Shown here piece after piece: positions 1 through 8,306 of a stretch of 64,000 nt of DNA. The stretch comes from Streptomyces jumonjinensis (GTDB lineage Bacteria > Actinomycetota > Actinomycetes > Streptomycetales > Streptomycetaceae). Under the pieces are notes generated by a model, which made no database searches, had not been told where the DNA came from, and saw only the letters and a program-made list of their open reading frames with translations. Where the stretch lies: NCBI RefSeq assembly GCF_009600885.1, contig NZ_VCLA01000172.1, positions 37,317 to 101,316 on the forward strand, in the 5' to 3' direction. Positions within the stretch are counted from its first letter, which is position 1, and every line of letters begins with the position of its first letter. The position numbers and the translations under genes were made by a program.

Positions 1-61
1 TGACGAACTGGTCGCGGTGGACGGCGCGTACGCGGCGCTCTGGCGGTCCTGGCACGGATAG
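1..61 (+). CDS. ABC transporter ATP-binding/permease, C-terminal end (partial)
   Basis: Only the last 19 codons are in the window (frame starting at base 2, stop TAG at 59-61). The visible tail DELVAVDGAYAALWRSW is typical of the extreme C-terminus of fused membrane-spanning/ATPase ABC exporters, where the helper segment after the H-loop usually ends in a phrase like ELLAADGRYARLW. No Walker motif is inside the window, so the call rests on this tail alone. A strong hairpin follows within 20 bases. Confidence 0.55.
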   Translation, partial: DELVAVDGAYAALWRSWHG

Positions 62-78
62 CGGCGATCTACCGAAGG

Positions 79-107
79 GGCCCGGGACACACGGTGTGTC
101 CCGGGCC
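79..107. terminator. Strong hairpin terminator between convergent genes
   Basis: A perfect 14-bp inverted repeat (GGCCCGGGACACAC at 79-92, complement at 94-107) sits 18 bases after the stop of the ABC gene and downstream of the minus-strand hydrolase. It probably terminates both convergent transcripts. No U-tract, as usual in Streptomyces. Confidence 0.75.
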
Positions 108-244
108 TCCGTTCCGTCCATGCCCGCCCGGCAGAGGCCCGGCATCCGCCCCGGCGGGTCAGACGCCGACGAGCTCCGCCTTGTTCATGGCGCTGACGGT
201 GTGCGACTGCTCGGGCACGGCCATCCCGGCGAGCTGGGCGGCGC

Positions 245-1036
245 TCAGATCACATTGAGCGCGGACGCGCCGCCCACCCCGCCGAGGATCATGAAGACGG
301 GCATCAGCACCTTCAGCTCCACCCAGCTGCCGGCCCGGAAGCGCATCGCCTTCGGCGGGCCCAGCGCGTACCAGCGCTTGCCCCCCACCGGTATCGGCCA
401 GAGGATCGGGCATCCCGAGACGGTCAGCGCGTCCCCGATGTCATGCACCAGCGCGCCCAGCACGATGGGCAGACCGAGCCAGAGATACTCCTGGCCGGGC
501 CCGGTGAACAGCCAGTCCGAGCCGTTGCCCGGCTGGTCCAGCACCCCCGCCAGAATCCAGGCGCTGGTCGCGCCCAGCAGCCAGACCAGCACATCGCTGG
601 AGACCCGCGCGGCCCGCCAGAGCAGACCCTCCACGGCCAGCACCAGATGGACGAAGAGGATGGCGAGCACCGCCCACCGGCCGCCGGCGACCGCCAGCGC
701 CGACGCCCCGGCGCCGATCACGACCGCCCACAGCCAGGTGTGGGTCAGCGTGCGGTGACCGCCGGTCCTGCGCTTGTCCCCGGGCTTCCTGGTCGCCTGG
801 TAGACCGCGTACGACAGCTTGTCCACGATCTCGCAGAGGATCCGGGAGACCGGCCCGAAGGCCCGGGAGATCGTCGCCGCCTTGTGGTCGAGATCCGGTG
901 CGAGCGCGGCCCCCGCGCAGACCAGCGCTCCGACCACGAGCACCGGCCAGGGCATGGGGTGGCCGGCCGCGGCGGTCGCCGCCCCCACCCCCAGCCAGGC
1001 GGCCGCCCCGGACAGCGAGTGCGCCGGTCCCATCAT
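245..1036 (-). CDS. Membrane-bound metal-dependent hydrolase (DUF457/YdjM-like)
   Basis: A 263-residue protein starting MMGPAHSLSG. It carries the family's N-terminal H-x4-A region, the acidic APDLDH segment and the downstream GHRTLTHTW histidine cluster, which together form the putative metal site of YdjM/DUF457 membrane hydrolases. Several hydrophobic stretches (AWLGVGAATAAAG, VLVVGALVCAGA, TWLWAVVIGAGA, AVLAILFVHLVLAV) predict a polytopic membrane protein. The ATG at 1036 is preceded by GGGGA about 8 bases upstream; a longer frame to 1090 has no ribosome site and low-complexity sequence. The substrate is unknown for the family. It is divergent from the helicase gene at 1201. Confidence 0.8.
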   Translation of the reverse strand: MMGPAHSLSGAAAWLGVGAATAAAGHPMPWPVLVVGALVCAGAALAPDLDHKAATISRAFGPVSRILCEIVDKLSYAVYQATRKPGDKRRTGGHRTLTHTWLWAVVIGAGASALAVAGGRWAVLAILFVHLVLAVEGLLWRAARVSSDVLVWLLGATSAWILAGVLDQPGNGSDWLFTGPGQEYLWLGLPIVLGALVHDIGDALTVSGCPILWPIPVGGKRWYALGPPKAMRFRAGSWVELKVLMPVFMILGGVGGASALNVI

Positions 1037-1200
1037 GATTCGTTTCCCCGCCCCGTCGATCCCGCCGCCGCACGGACGGCCGTCGCCCATCGCGATGAGC
1101 CCCGTCGCCCGTGCCGTCGGGCCCAGTTGACTGGCCAGCGTATCGTTCGTGATCTTCTGTCCGCCGCCCGGTTCCCCGAACCGGGGGGAGGACAGGCAAG

Positions 1201-3723
1201 ATGGGGGGTGTGACCCTCATTGATCAGCTGCCGCCTGACGCCGACCCCGATGCCCTCTTCGAGGCTTTCTCCTCCTGGGCCGAGAATCGGGGCATCTCGC
1301 TCTACCCGGCTCAGGAAGAGGCGCTGATCGAGGTGGTCTCCGGGGCCAATGTGATTCTCTCCACCCCCACCGGCTCCGGAAAGAGCCTGGTCGCGGCCGG
1401 CGCGCATTTCGCCGCGCTCGCCCATGACCAGGTCACCTTCTACACCGCGCCGATCAAGGCCCTGGTCTCGGAGAAGTTCTTCGATCTCTGCAAGCTCTTC
1501 GGCACGGAGAACGTCGGCATGCTGACGGGCGACGCCTCCGTCAACGCGGACGCGCCGGTGATCTGCTGCACCGCCGAGGTGCTCGCCTCCATCGCGCTGC
1601 GGGACGGCAAGGACGCCGACATCGGCCAGGTGGTGATGGACGAGTTCCACTTCTACGCCGAGCCGGACCGGGGCTGGGCCTGGCAGATTCCGCTGCTGGA
1701 GCTGCCGCAGGCGCAGTTCATCCTGATGTCGGCGACGCTCGGCGACGTCTCCCGCTTCGAGAAGGACCTCACCCGGCGCACCGGCCGCCCCACCACCGTC
1801 GTACGGTCCGCGACCCGCCCGGTCCCGCTGTCGTACGAATACCGGCGCACCCCCATCACGGAGACGCTGACCGAGCTGCTCGACACCCGGCAGGCCCCCG
1901 TCTACATCGTGCACTTCACACAGGCGGCGGCCGTGGAGCGGGCGCAGTCCCTGATGAGCATCAACATGTGCTCACGGGAGGAGAAGGACCAGATCGCCGA
2001 GATGATCGGCAATTTCCGGTTCACCACGAAATTCGGCCGCAATCTCTCGCGCTATGTACGCCATGGCATCGGCGTCCACCACGCCGGGATGCTGCCCAAA
2101 TACCGGCGGCTGGTCGAGAAGCTGGCCCAGGCCGGGCTGCTGAAGGTGATCTGCGGCACGGACACGCTGGGCGTCGGGGTGAACGTTCCGATCCGCACCG
2201 TGCTGTTCACCGCGCTCACCAAGTACGACGGCAATCGGGTGCGCACCCTGCGGGCGCGTGAGTTCCATCAGATCGCGGGCCGGGCGGGCCGGGCGGGATT
2301 CGACACGGCGGGTCTGGTCGCCGCGCAGGCCCCCGAGCACGTCATCGAGAACGAGAAGGCGCTCGCCAAGGCGGGCGACGACCCCAAGAAGCGGCGGAAG
2401 GTCGTCCGCAAGAAGGCCCCCGAGGGCTTCGTCGCCTGGTCGGACACGACCTTCGACAAACTGATCGACTCCGATCCCGAGCCGCTGACCTCGCGTTTCA
2501 AGGTCACGCACACCATGCTGCTGTCGGTGATCGCCCGGCCCGGCAATGCCTTCGACGCGATGCGCAGCCTGCTGGAGGACAATCACGAGCCCCGCAGAAA
2601 CCAGCTGCGCCATATCCGCCGCGCCATCGCGATCTACCGTTCGCTGCTGGCCGGCGGGGTGGTCGAGCGGCTGGACGAGCCGGATGCCCAGGGGCGTATC
2701 GTCCGGCTCACCGTCGACCTCCAGCAGGACTTCGCGCTGAATCAGCCGCTCTCCACCTTCGCGCTGGCCGCCTTCGAGCTGCTGGACCCGGAGTCCCCCT
2801 CGTACGCGCTCGACATGGTCTCGGTCGTGGAGTCCACGCTCGACGATCCGCGCCAGATCCTCGCCGCCCAGCAGAACAAGGCGCGCGGTGAGGCGGTCGC
2901 GCTGATGAAGGCCGACGGCGTGGAGTACGAGGAGCGGATGGAGCGGCTCCAGGAGGTGACGTATCCCAAGCCGCTGGAGGAGCTGCTCTGGCACGCGTAC
3001 GAGCTCTACCGCACCAGCCATCCGTGGGTCGGCGACCACCCCGTCTCGCCGAAGTCCGTCATCCGCGACATGTACGAGCGGGCGCTGTCGTTCACCGAGT
3101 TCACCTCGTTCTACGAGCTGGCCCGGACCGAGGGCATCGTGCTGCGCTATCTCGCGGGCGCGTACAAGGCGCTGGAGCACACCATCCCGGACGATCTGAA
3201 GTCGGAGGATCTGGAGGATCTGATCGCCTGGCTCGGCGAGATGGTGCGCCAGGTGGACTCCAGCCTGCTGGACGAGTGGGAGCAGCTGGCCAATCCGGAG
3301 GTGGAGACCGCCGAGCAGGCCCAGGAGAAGGCCGACCAGGTCAAGCCGGTCACGGCCAATGCCCGCGCCTTCCGGGTGCTGGTGCGCAACGCCATGTTCC
3401 GGCGGGTGGAGCTAGCCGCGCTGGACCGGGCGGGCGACCTCGGCGAGCTGGACGCGGAGTCCGGCTGGGACGAGGAGGCGTGGGGCGAGGCGCTGGACGC
3501 GTACTGGGACGAGTACGAGGAGCTGGGCACCGGCCCCGACGCGCGCGGCCCGAAGCTGCTGCTGATCGAGGAGGACGAGGCCCACGGTCTCTGGCGGGTC
3601 CGGCAGATCTTCGCCGACCCGAACGGCGATCATGACTGGGGCATCAGCGCGGAGGTCGATCTGGCCGCCTCCGACGAGGAGGGCCGCGCGGTCGTCCGCG
3701 TCACCTCGGTCGGACAGCTCTGA
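1201..3723 (+). CDS. DEAD/DEAH-box superfamily 2 helicase, Ski2-like
   Basis: An 840-residue ATP-dependent RNA/DNA helicase. Motif I is TPTGSGKS (55-62), motif II DEFH (147-150, a DEVH variant), motif III SAT (177-179), and motif VI QIAGRAGRAG lies near 357-366 in the second RecA-like domain. A long C-terminal region (about 420-840) has acidic and coiled-coil-rich stretches, as in actinobacterial Ski2/Mtr4-related proteins. The start is ATG 1201 with GGAGGA 8 bases upstream; GTG 1210 (MTLIDQL) is an alternative that fits homologues I remember equally well. The actual substrate, possibly structured RNA, is not evident from sequence. The next gene follows after 40 bases. Confidence 0.9.
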   Translation: MGGVTLIDQLPPDADPDALFEAFSSWAENRGISLYPAQEEALIEVVSGANVILSTPTGSGKSLVAAGAHFAALAHDQVTFYTAPIKALVSEKFFDLCKLFGTENVGMLTGDASVNADAPVICCTAEVLASIALRDGKDADIGQVVMDEFHFYAEPDRGWAWQIPLLELPQAQFILMSATLGDVSRFEKDLTRRTGRPTTVVRSATRPVPLSYEYRRTPITETLTELLDTRQAPVYIVHFTQAAAVERAQSLMSINMCSREEKDQIAEMIGNFRFTTKFGRNLSRYVRHGIGVHHAGMLPKYRRLVEKLAQAGLLKVICGTDTLGVGVNVPIRTVLFTALTKYDGNRVRTLRAREFHQIAGRAGRAGFDTAGLVAAQAPEHVIENEKALAKAGDDPKKRRKVVRKKAPEGFVAWSDTTFDKLIDSDPEPLTSRFKVTHTMLLSVIARPGNAFDAMRSLLEDNHEPRRNQLRHIRRAIAIYRSLLAGGVVERLDEPDAQGRIVRLTVDLQQDFALNQPLSTFALAAFELLDPESPSYALDMVSVVESTLDDPRQILAAQQNKARGEAVALMKADGVEYEERMERLQEVTYPKPLEELLWHAYELYRTSHPWVGDHPVSPKSVIRDMYERALSFTEFTSFYELARTEGIVLRYLAGAYKALEHTIPDDLKSEDLEDLIAWLGEMVRQVDSSLLDEWEQLANPEVETAEQAQEKADQVKPVTANARAFRVLVRNAMFRRVELAALDRAGDLGELDAESGWDEEAWGEALDAYWDEYEELGTGPDARGPKLLLIEEDEAHGLWRVRQIFADPNGDHDWGISAEVDLAASDEEGRAVVRVTSVGQL

Positions 3724-3763
3724 CCGCCCCCGAGAAACCGTTCGAGACACAGGAGAACGTCCG

Positions 3764-4642
3764 ATGACGAACCCGGCCGAGCGTCTGGTGGATCTGCTCG
3801 ATCTGGAGCGGATCGAGGTCGACATCTTCCGCGGGCTGAGCCCCAACGAGTCCCTGCAGCGGGTCTTCGGCGGACAGGTGGCGGGCCAGGCGCTGGTCGC
3901 GGCCGGGCGCACCACGGACGGGGAGCGCCCGGTGCACTCCCTGCACGCGTATTTTCTGCGGCCGGGCCGTCCCGGGGTGCCGATCGTCTACCAGGTGGAG
4001 CGGGTGCGGGACGGCCGCTCCTTCACCACCCGCCGGGTCACCGCGATCCAGCAGGGCAGGACGATCTTCAATCTGACCGCGTCCTTCCACCGCCCGGAGG
4101 AGGGCAGCATCGAGCATCAGCTGCCGCCCCGGCTGGACTTCCCGGATCCCGAGTCCCTGCCCAATGTCGCGGAGGAGGTCCGCGAGCACATGGGGGCGCT
4201 GCCCGAGGCGCTGGAGCGGATGGCGCGGCGTCTGCCCTTCGACATCCGCTACACCGAGCGGCTGCGCTGGACTCCCGCGGAGATCAAGGAGAAGGAGGAC
4301 GATCCGCGCAGCGCGGTGTGGATGCGGGCGGTGGGCCCGCTGGGGGACGATCCGCTGGTGCACACCTGCGCGCTGACGTACGCGAGCGATATGACGCTGC
4401 TGGACGCGGTGCGGATCCCGGTGGAGCCGCTCTGGGGCCGACGGGGCTATGACATGGCGTCGCTGGACCACGCGATGTGGTTCCACCGGCCGTTCCGGGC
4501 CGACGAGTGGTTTCTGTACGACCAGGAGTCCCCGGTCTCCACGGGCGGGCGGGGGCTGGCGCGCGGCCGTATCTACAACCGTGAGGGCGCGTTGATCGTA
4601 TCGGTGGTGCAGGAGGGGCTCTTCCGCCCACTGACTGGCTGA
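3764..4642 (+). CDS. tesB: Acyl-CoA thioesterase II (TesB family)
   Basis: A 292-residue double-hotdog thioesterase that hydrolyses acyl-CoA to free acid and CoA in the cytoplasm. Family landmarks are the N-terminal RVFGGQVAGQAL segment, SLHAYFLRPG and FTTRRVTAIQ in the first hotdog, and YASDMTLLD, SLDHAMWFHRPFRADEW and SVVQEGLFR in the second. The Asp of YASD and the Gln of VVQEG match two members of the Asp-Thr-Gln triad of E. coli TesB. Start ATG 3764 has AGGAG at 3751-3755. It sits between the helicase and a glutathione peroxidase, all on the plus strand and closely spaced, so a shared transcript is plausible. Confidence 0.93.
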   Translation: MTNPAERLVDLLDLERIEVDIFRGLSPNESLQRVFGGQVAGQALVAAGRTTDGERPVHSLHAYFLRPGRPGVPIVYQVERVRDGRSFTTRRVTAIQQGRTIFNLTASFHRPEEGSIEHQLPPRLDFPDPESLPNVAEEVREHMGALPEALERMARRLPFDIRYTERLRWTPAEIKEKEDDPRSAVWMRAVGPLGDDPLVHTCALTYASDMTLLDAVRIPVEPLWGRRGYDMASLDHAMWFHRPFRADEWFLYDQESPVSTGGRGLARGRIYNREGALIVSVVQEGLFRPLTG

Positions 4643-4674
4643 TCAGCTGTTTTTCCCACTTCAGAGGAGTTCGG

Positions 4675-5160
4675 ATGACCGTCCTGTATGACATTCCGCT
4701 GCGTGCGCTCACCGGTGAGCCGGCCTCTCTCGGGGAGTACCGGGGCCAGGCGGTACTGGTGGTGAATGTGGCGTCCCAGTGCGGTCTGACGCCGCAGTAC
4801 GCGGGGCTGGAGCGGCTCCAGCAGCGGTACGGGGACCGGGGGTTCACCGTGGTCGGCGTGCCGTGCAATCAGTTCGCCGGGCAGGAGCCGGGGAGCGCGG
4901 AGGAGATCGGTACGTTCTGCTCCGCGACCTACGGGGTGACCTTCCCGCTGCTGGAGAAGAGCGAGGTGAACGGGCCCGGGCGGCATCCGCTGTACGCGGA
5001 GCTGACGAAGTCCGCGGACGCGGAGGGCGCGGCCGGCGATGTGCAGTGGAACTTCGAGAAGTTCCTGATCGGCAGGGACGGCGCGGTCGTGGCGCGGATC
5101 CGGCCGGGTACGGAGCCGGAGTCGCCCGAGGTCGTCGCGGCGATCGAGGCGCTGCTGTAA
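4675..5160 (+). CDS. Glutathione peroxidase family protein (thioredoxin-dependent peroxidase)
   Basis: A 161-residue peroxidase of the GPx/BsaA type. The peroxidatic cysteine is C36 in NVASQCGLTPQY. The conserved PCNQFAGQEPG block supplies the catalytic Gln, and the WNFEKF block (W125, N126) completes the tetrad. It is non-selenocysteine (a TGC codon). Actinobacteria lack glutathione, so reduction by thioredoxin or a mycothiol-linked system is the likely route (known for the family, not shown here). The ribosome site GAGGAG lies 6 bases before ATG 4675, and the gene starts 32 bases after tesB. Confidence 0.93.
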   Translation: MTVLYDIPLRALTGEPASLGEYRGQAVLVVNVASQCGLTPQYAGLERLQQRYGDRGFTVVGVPCNQFAGQEPGSAEEIGTFCSATYGVTFPLLEKSEVNGPGRHPLYAELTKSADAEGAAGDVQWNFEKFLIGRDGAVVARIRPGTEPESPEVVAAIEALL

Positions 5161-5268
5161 CGCTGCTGTAGGGAGCCTCGTCGAGGTCCCGGCCGCCTGG
5201 CCCTGGCTCTGGCGCGCTCGCGGTGGTCCGGGGGCCGGGCGGTCCCGGTCCCCGGTCCCCGGGCCGCT

Positions 5269-6507
5269 TCAGCGGATCGGCAGGCCCGACAGAGTGCGGG
5301 CGATCACCAGCCGCTGGATCTCGCTGGTGCCTTCGAAGATCGTGTAGATGGCCGCGTCCCGGTGCATCCGCTCCACCGGGTACTCGCGGGTGAAGCCGTT
5401 GCCGCCCAGGATCTGGATGGCCCGGGCGGTGACGTCCTTGGCCGTCTCGCTGGCGTACAGCTTGGACATCGAGCCCTCGGCCGAGGTGAAGGGCTTGCCG
5501 GCGGCGGCCATCCAGGAGGCTCGCCACACCAGGAGGCGGGCGGCGTCGATCCGGGTGCGCATATCGGCGAGCTGGAAGGCGATGCCCTGGTTGTCGATGA
5601 TGGGCCGGCCGAACTGGGTGCGGGTGCCGGCGTAGTCGAGCGCGATCTCGTAGGCGGCGCGGGCGGTGCCCACCGCCATCGCGCCGACGGCGGGGCGGGA
5701 CGCCTCGAAGGTGGCCATGGCGGCGTTCTTCACCCGCTCGCTCGGTGTGCCGGCGGTTTCGCGGGCTGTTTCGCGGGCGCGGGCGAGGCGTTCGTCGAGT
5801 CGTTCCTTGCCCCCGAGGAGGCAGTGGCCGGGGATGCGGACGTCGTCGAGGACCACCTCGGCGGTGTGGGAGGCGCGGATGCCGTGCTTCTTGAACTTCT
5901 GGCCCTGGCTCAGCCCGGGGGTGCCCGGCGGGACGATGAAGGAGGCATGGCCCTTGGAGCCGCACTCCGGGTCGACCACGGCGACGACGACATGGACATG
6001 GGCGATGCCTCCGTTGGTCACCCAGGTCTTGGCGCCGTTGAGCACCCATTCGTCCGTGGCCCGGCAGTAGACCGCCCGGGTGCGCATCGCGCCGACGTCC
6101 GAGCCCGCGTCGGGTTCGGAGGAGCAGAAGGCGGCGAGTCTGACGTCGTCGGCGTCCCCGTACATCTGGGGAACCCAGGTGCCGATCTGTTCCTCGGTGC
6201 CGTTGGCGAGGACGCCGACGGCGGCGAGTCCGGTGCCGACGATGGAGAGGGCGATGCCCGCGTCGCCCCAGAAGAGCTCTTCCAGCGCTATCGGGATGCC
6301 GAGGCCGGTGGGGTCGAAGTACTGCTGGGCGTAGAAGTCGAGGGAGTAGATTCCGGCCTTCGCCGCCTCCTGGATGACCGGCCAGGGGGTCTCCTCCCGC
6401 TCGTCCCACTCGGCCGCGGCGGGACGGATCACCTCGGCCGCGAAGCCGTGCAGCCAGTCGCGGAGCTGTTTCTGGTCATCGTTGAGTTCGAGCGTGAACC
6501 CGGCCAT
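5269..6507 (-). CDS. Acyl-CoA dehydrogenase
   Basis: A 412-residue FAD-dependent acyl-CoA dehydrogenase catalysing alpha,beta-desaturation in fatty-acid or related acyl-CoA catabolism. The FAD/substrate signature AAFCSSEPDAGSDV, the AKTWVTNGG block and the C-terminal IFEGTSEIQRLVIAR are present; the catalytic base is E392 of FEGTSE. GGAGGGG lies just before the ATG. It is divergent from a TetR regulator across a 180-bp region containing GTTAC/GTAAC repeats, suggesting local repression. The acyl substrate cannot be read from the sequence. Confidence 0.93.
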   Translation of the reverse strand: MAGFTLELNDDQKQLRDWLHGFAAEVIRPAAAEWDEREETPWPVIQEAAKAGIYSLDFYAQQYFDPTGLGIPIALEELFWGDAGIALSIVGTGLAAVGVLANGTEEQIGTWVPQMYGDADDVRLAAFCSSEPDAGSDVGAMRTRAVYCRATDEWVLNGAKTWVTNGGIAHVHVVVAVVDPECGSKGHASFIVPPGTPGLSQGQKFKKHGIRASHTAEVVLDDVRIPGHCLLGGKERLDERLARARETARETAGTPSERVKNAAMATFEASRPAVGAMAVGTARAAYEIALDYAGTRTQFGRPIIDNQGIAFQLADMRTRIDAARLLVWRASWMAAAGKPFTSAEGSMSKLYASETAKDVTARAIQILGGNGFTREYPVERMHRDAAIYTIFEGTSEIQRLVIARTLSGLPIR

Positions 6508-6552
6508 ATCCCCTCCAGTACTGCGGTGTCCCGCCGTCTTTCGACCACACTT

Positions 6553-6581
6553 GTTACTTGCGGTAACCGCAGTCTGTTACC
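6553..6581. promoter_or_regulatory. Putative TetR operator between acyl-CoA dehydrogenase and tetR
   Basis: Three half-sites lie in a row in the divergent promoter: GTTAC (6553-6557), GTAAC (6563-6567) and GTTAC (6576-6580). The first pair is an inverted repeat with a 5-nt spacer, the second an inverted repeat with an 8-nt spacer. TGCGGT-A-ACCGCA (6559-6571) is an overlapping perfect palindrome. The only regulator nearby is the TetR protein encoded to the right, so it is the obvious candidate ligand (inference). Confidence 0.6.
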
Positions 6582-6687
6582 GGGTGGTAGAGGGTGTCAA
6601 CCGACTCCGGGGGGATACCCCGGCCGAGCGGCGGGGGTGTTAGTTTGCGCAGGCGTCACGGAATCGCTCGGGCGGGGAGAAGGGCCT

Positions 6688-7365
6688 ATGGAGACCAGAC
6701 AGCAGCCGTCCGAACGGGACCGGCCGGCCGAGCAGCGCCGCCGGGAGCTGCTGGAAGCCGCGGATCGGGTGGTGCTCCGGGACGGCCCGAAAGCGTCCAT
6801 GAACGCCATCGCGGCGGAGGCGGGGATCACCAAGCCGATCCTGTACCGGCACTTCGGCGACAAGGGCGGGCTCTACCGGGCGCTGGCCAAGCGGCACACC
6901 GACGCCCTGCTCGACTCGCTGCGGCTGGCGCTGGACGCGCCCGCGGAGCGGCGGGAGCGGGTCGAGGCGACGCTCGACACCTATCTCGCGGCGATCGAGG
7001 CCCGGCCGCAGGTGTACCGCTTCCTCATGCACCCGGCGGAGACGCCGCAGCCGGAGACGGGGGCGGCGGCCGGGGCCGGGAGCGGGGAGACGGGCTTCGA
7101 CGTCGGCCGCCACTCCGCGCCGCTGCTGAGACGGCTGGGCGAGGAGCTGGCGAAGGTGATCCACGACCGGGTGGAGCTGGGCCCTGAGGGCGAGCGGCTG
7201 GCGCGGGTGTGGGGGCACGGGATCGTCGGCATGATGCACGCGGCAGGCGACTGGTGGCTCGGGGACCGCCCCTGCTCCCGCGCGGAGTTGGTGCGATGCC
7301 TCGCGGATCTGCTGTGGGGCCGGCTGGCGGCGGTCTCGGACAAGGCGGGCGGTCCGGGCTTCTGA
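6688..7365 (+). CDS. TetR/AcrR family transcriptional regulator
   Basis: A 225-residue regulator with an N-terminal TetR HTH (about residues 10-55), including AIAAEAGITKPILYRHFGDK, and a helical ligand domain. Start ATG 6688 follows GGGGAGAAGGG. It is transcribed away from the acyl-CoA dehydrogenase gene, with a repeat-rich operator-like region between them. The likely role is repression of the dehydrogenase and itself, relieved by an acyl-CoA-type ligand (inference from context). Confidence 0.9.
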   Translation: METRQQPSERDRPAEQRRRELLEAADRVVLRDGPKASMNAIAAEAGITKPILYRHFGDKGGLYRALAKRHTDALLDSLRLALDAPAERRERVEATLDTYLAAIEARPQVYRFLMHPAETPQPETGAAAGAGSGETGFDVGRHSAPLLRRLGEELAKVIHDRVELGPEGERLARVWGHGIVGMMHAAGDWWLGDRPCSRAELVRCLADLLWGRLAAVSDKAGGPGF

Positions 7366-7634
7366 ACCCCGCCCGGAGCCCCACGTGCCCCGGTCCGGAC
7401 CGGTCCGGTCCGGACCCCTAGGGCCTGTCGGGGGTCCGGGCCCTGATGACCGTCCGGATCCTGAAGCCGCCCCTGCGCACTGCGCCGCACCCCGCTCCTG
7501 AAGGCGGTCCGGACCACCTGAAGCCGCCCCCGTACTCCACCGTGCACCGGGCCGGACCCCTTGGCGATCCCCGGCTCCCTCAAGCCGCCCCACGCCCGGA
7601 GCGCTCCGCCGCGCCCCGGGCCCTCACCGGACGC
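7366..7634. other. Intergenic region with GC-rich repeats, no gene
   Basis: 269 bases between the convergent tetR and peptide deformylase genes. It has a cluster of CGGTCCGGAC-type palindromic steps at about 7391-7412 (possible terminator) and three spaced copies of a CTGAAGCCGCCCC-like 13-mer (near 7459, 7518 and 7575; the third reads CTCAAGCCGCCCC). Open frames here have no ribosome sites and only repeat-derived composition. Confidence 0.5.
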
Positions 7635-8216
7635 TCACCGGGCCGGGACGCCGGGCGACGACCAGGGAGCCCGGCGGACCGCCCGTGCCAGCCGGGCCCT
7701 GCGCCAGCCGTGCAGCCGGTCCGGATAGACCATGCCGTCCAGATGGTCGCACTCGTGCTGGAGGCACCGGGCGAAGAACCCCGTGCCCTCCACCCGCACC
7801 GGGCTCCCGTCCATCAGCACCCCTTCCACCACGGCCCGGTCGAACCGCTCCGTCCCCGCTTCGAGACCGGGCAGCGACAGACACCCCTCGGGCCCCCGCA
7901 CCGCCACCCCGTCGGCCGCCACCAGCCGCGGATTGACGATATGTCCGACATGGCGGATATCGTCGTCGTCCGGACAGTCGTAGACGAACACCTTCAGCCC
8001 GACGCCCACCTGATTCGCCGCGAGCCCGACTCCCTGAGCCGCATACATGGTCGCGAACATGTCATTAACGAGTTCTCCGAGCGCGGGACCGAAGTCGGTG
8101 ACACTCTCACAGGGCGTGTGCAGCGCCGTGTCCCCGAGCAGGCTCATGGGCCGCACGAGTCCGGAACTGCCGGGGATAGGACGGTTTCGCATGGCCGCAA
8201 GCGTACGTTCAGCCAT
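7635..8216 (-). CDS. def: Peptide deformylase
   Basis: A 193-residue metalloenzyme that removes the N-formyl group from nascent proteins. All three family motifs are present: GVGLAANQ (62-69), EGCLS (110-114, metal ligand C112) and HECDH (154-158, ligands H154 and H158, catalytic E155). HECDH replaces the more common HEIDH/HELDH but keeps the key residues. ATG 8216 has GGAGG very close upstream (2 nt spacing); ATG 8192 (MRNRPIP) lacks any ribosome site. It lies divergent from murT. Streptomyces usually have several def paralogues, so this need not be the only one. Confidence 0.92.
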   Translation of the reverse strand: MAERTLAAMRNRPIPGSSGLVRPMSLLGDTALHTPCESVTDFGPALGELVNDMFATMYAAQGVGLAANQVGVGLKVFVYDCPDDDDIRHVGHIVNPRLVAADGVAVRGPEGCLSLPGLEAGTERFDRAVVEGVLMDGSPVRVEGTGFFARCLQHECDHLDGMVYPDRLHGWRRARLARAVRRAPWSSPGVPAR

Positions 8217-8306
8217 GACCTCCGCGCTCCGGGCGGTGCCGAGGTTCGGGCCGGGGCCCGGACCTGGATAGGCTTGGGCCGACCGATGCAAGGAGGATCA
8301 AGGACG

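Noticed and set aside
5362..7365. A 667-codon plus-strand frame that includes tetR at its end
   Set aside because: Only the last 225 codons (from 6688) are TetR; the upstream part is antisense to the acyl-CoA dehydrogenase.
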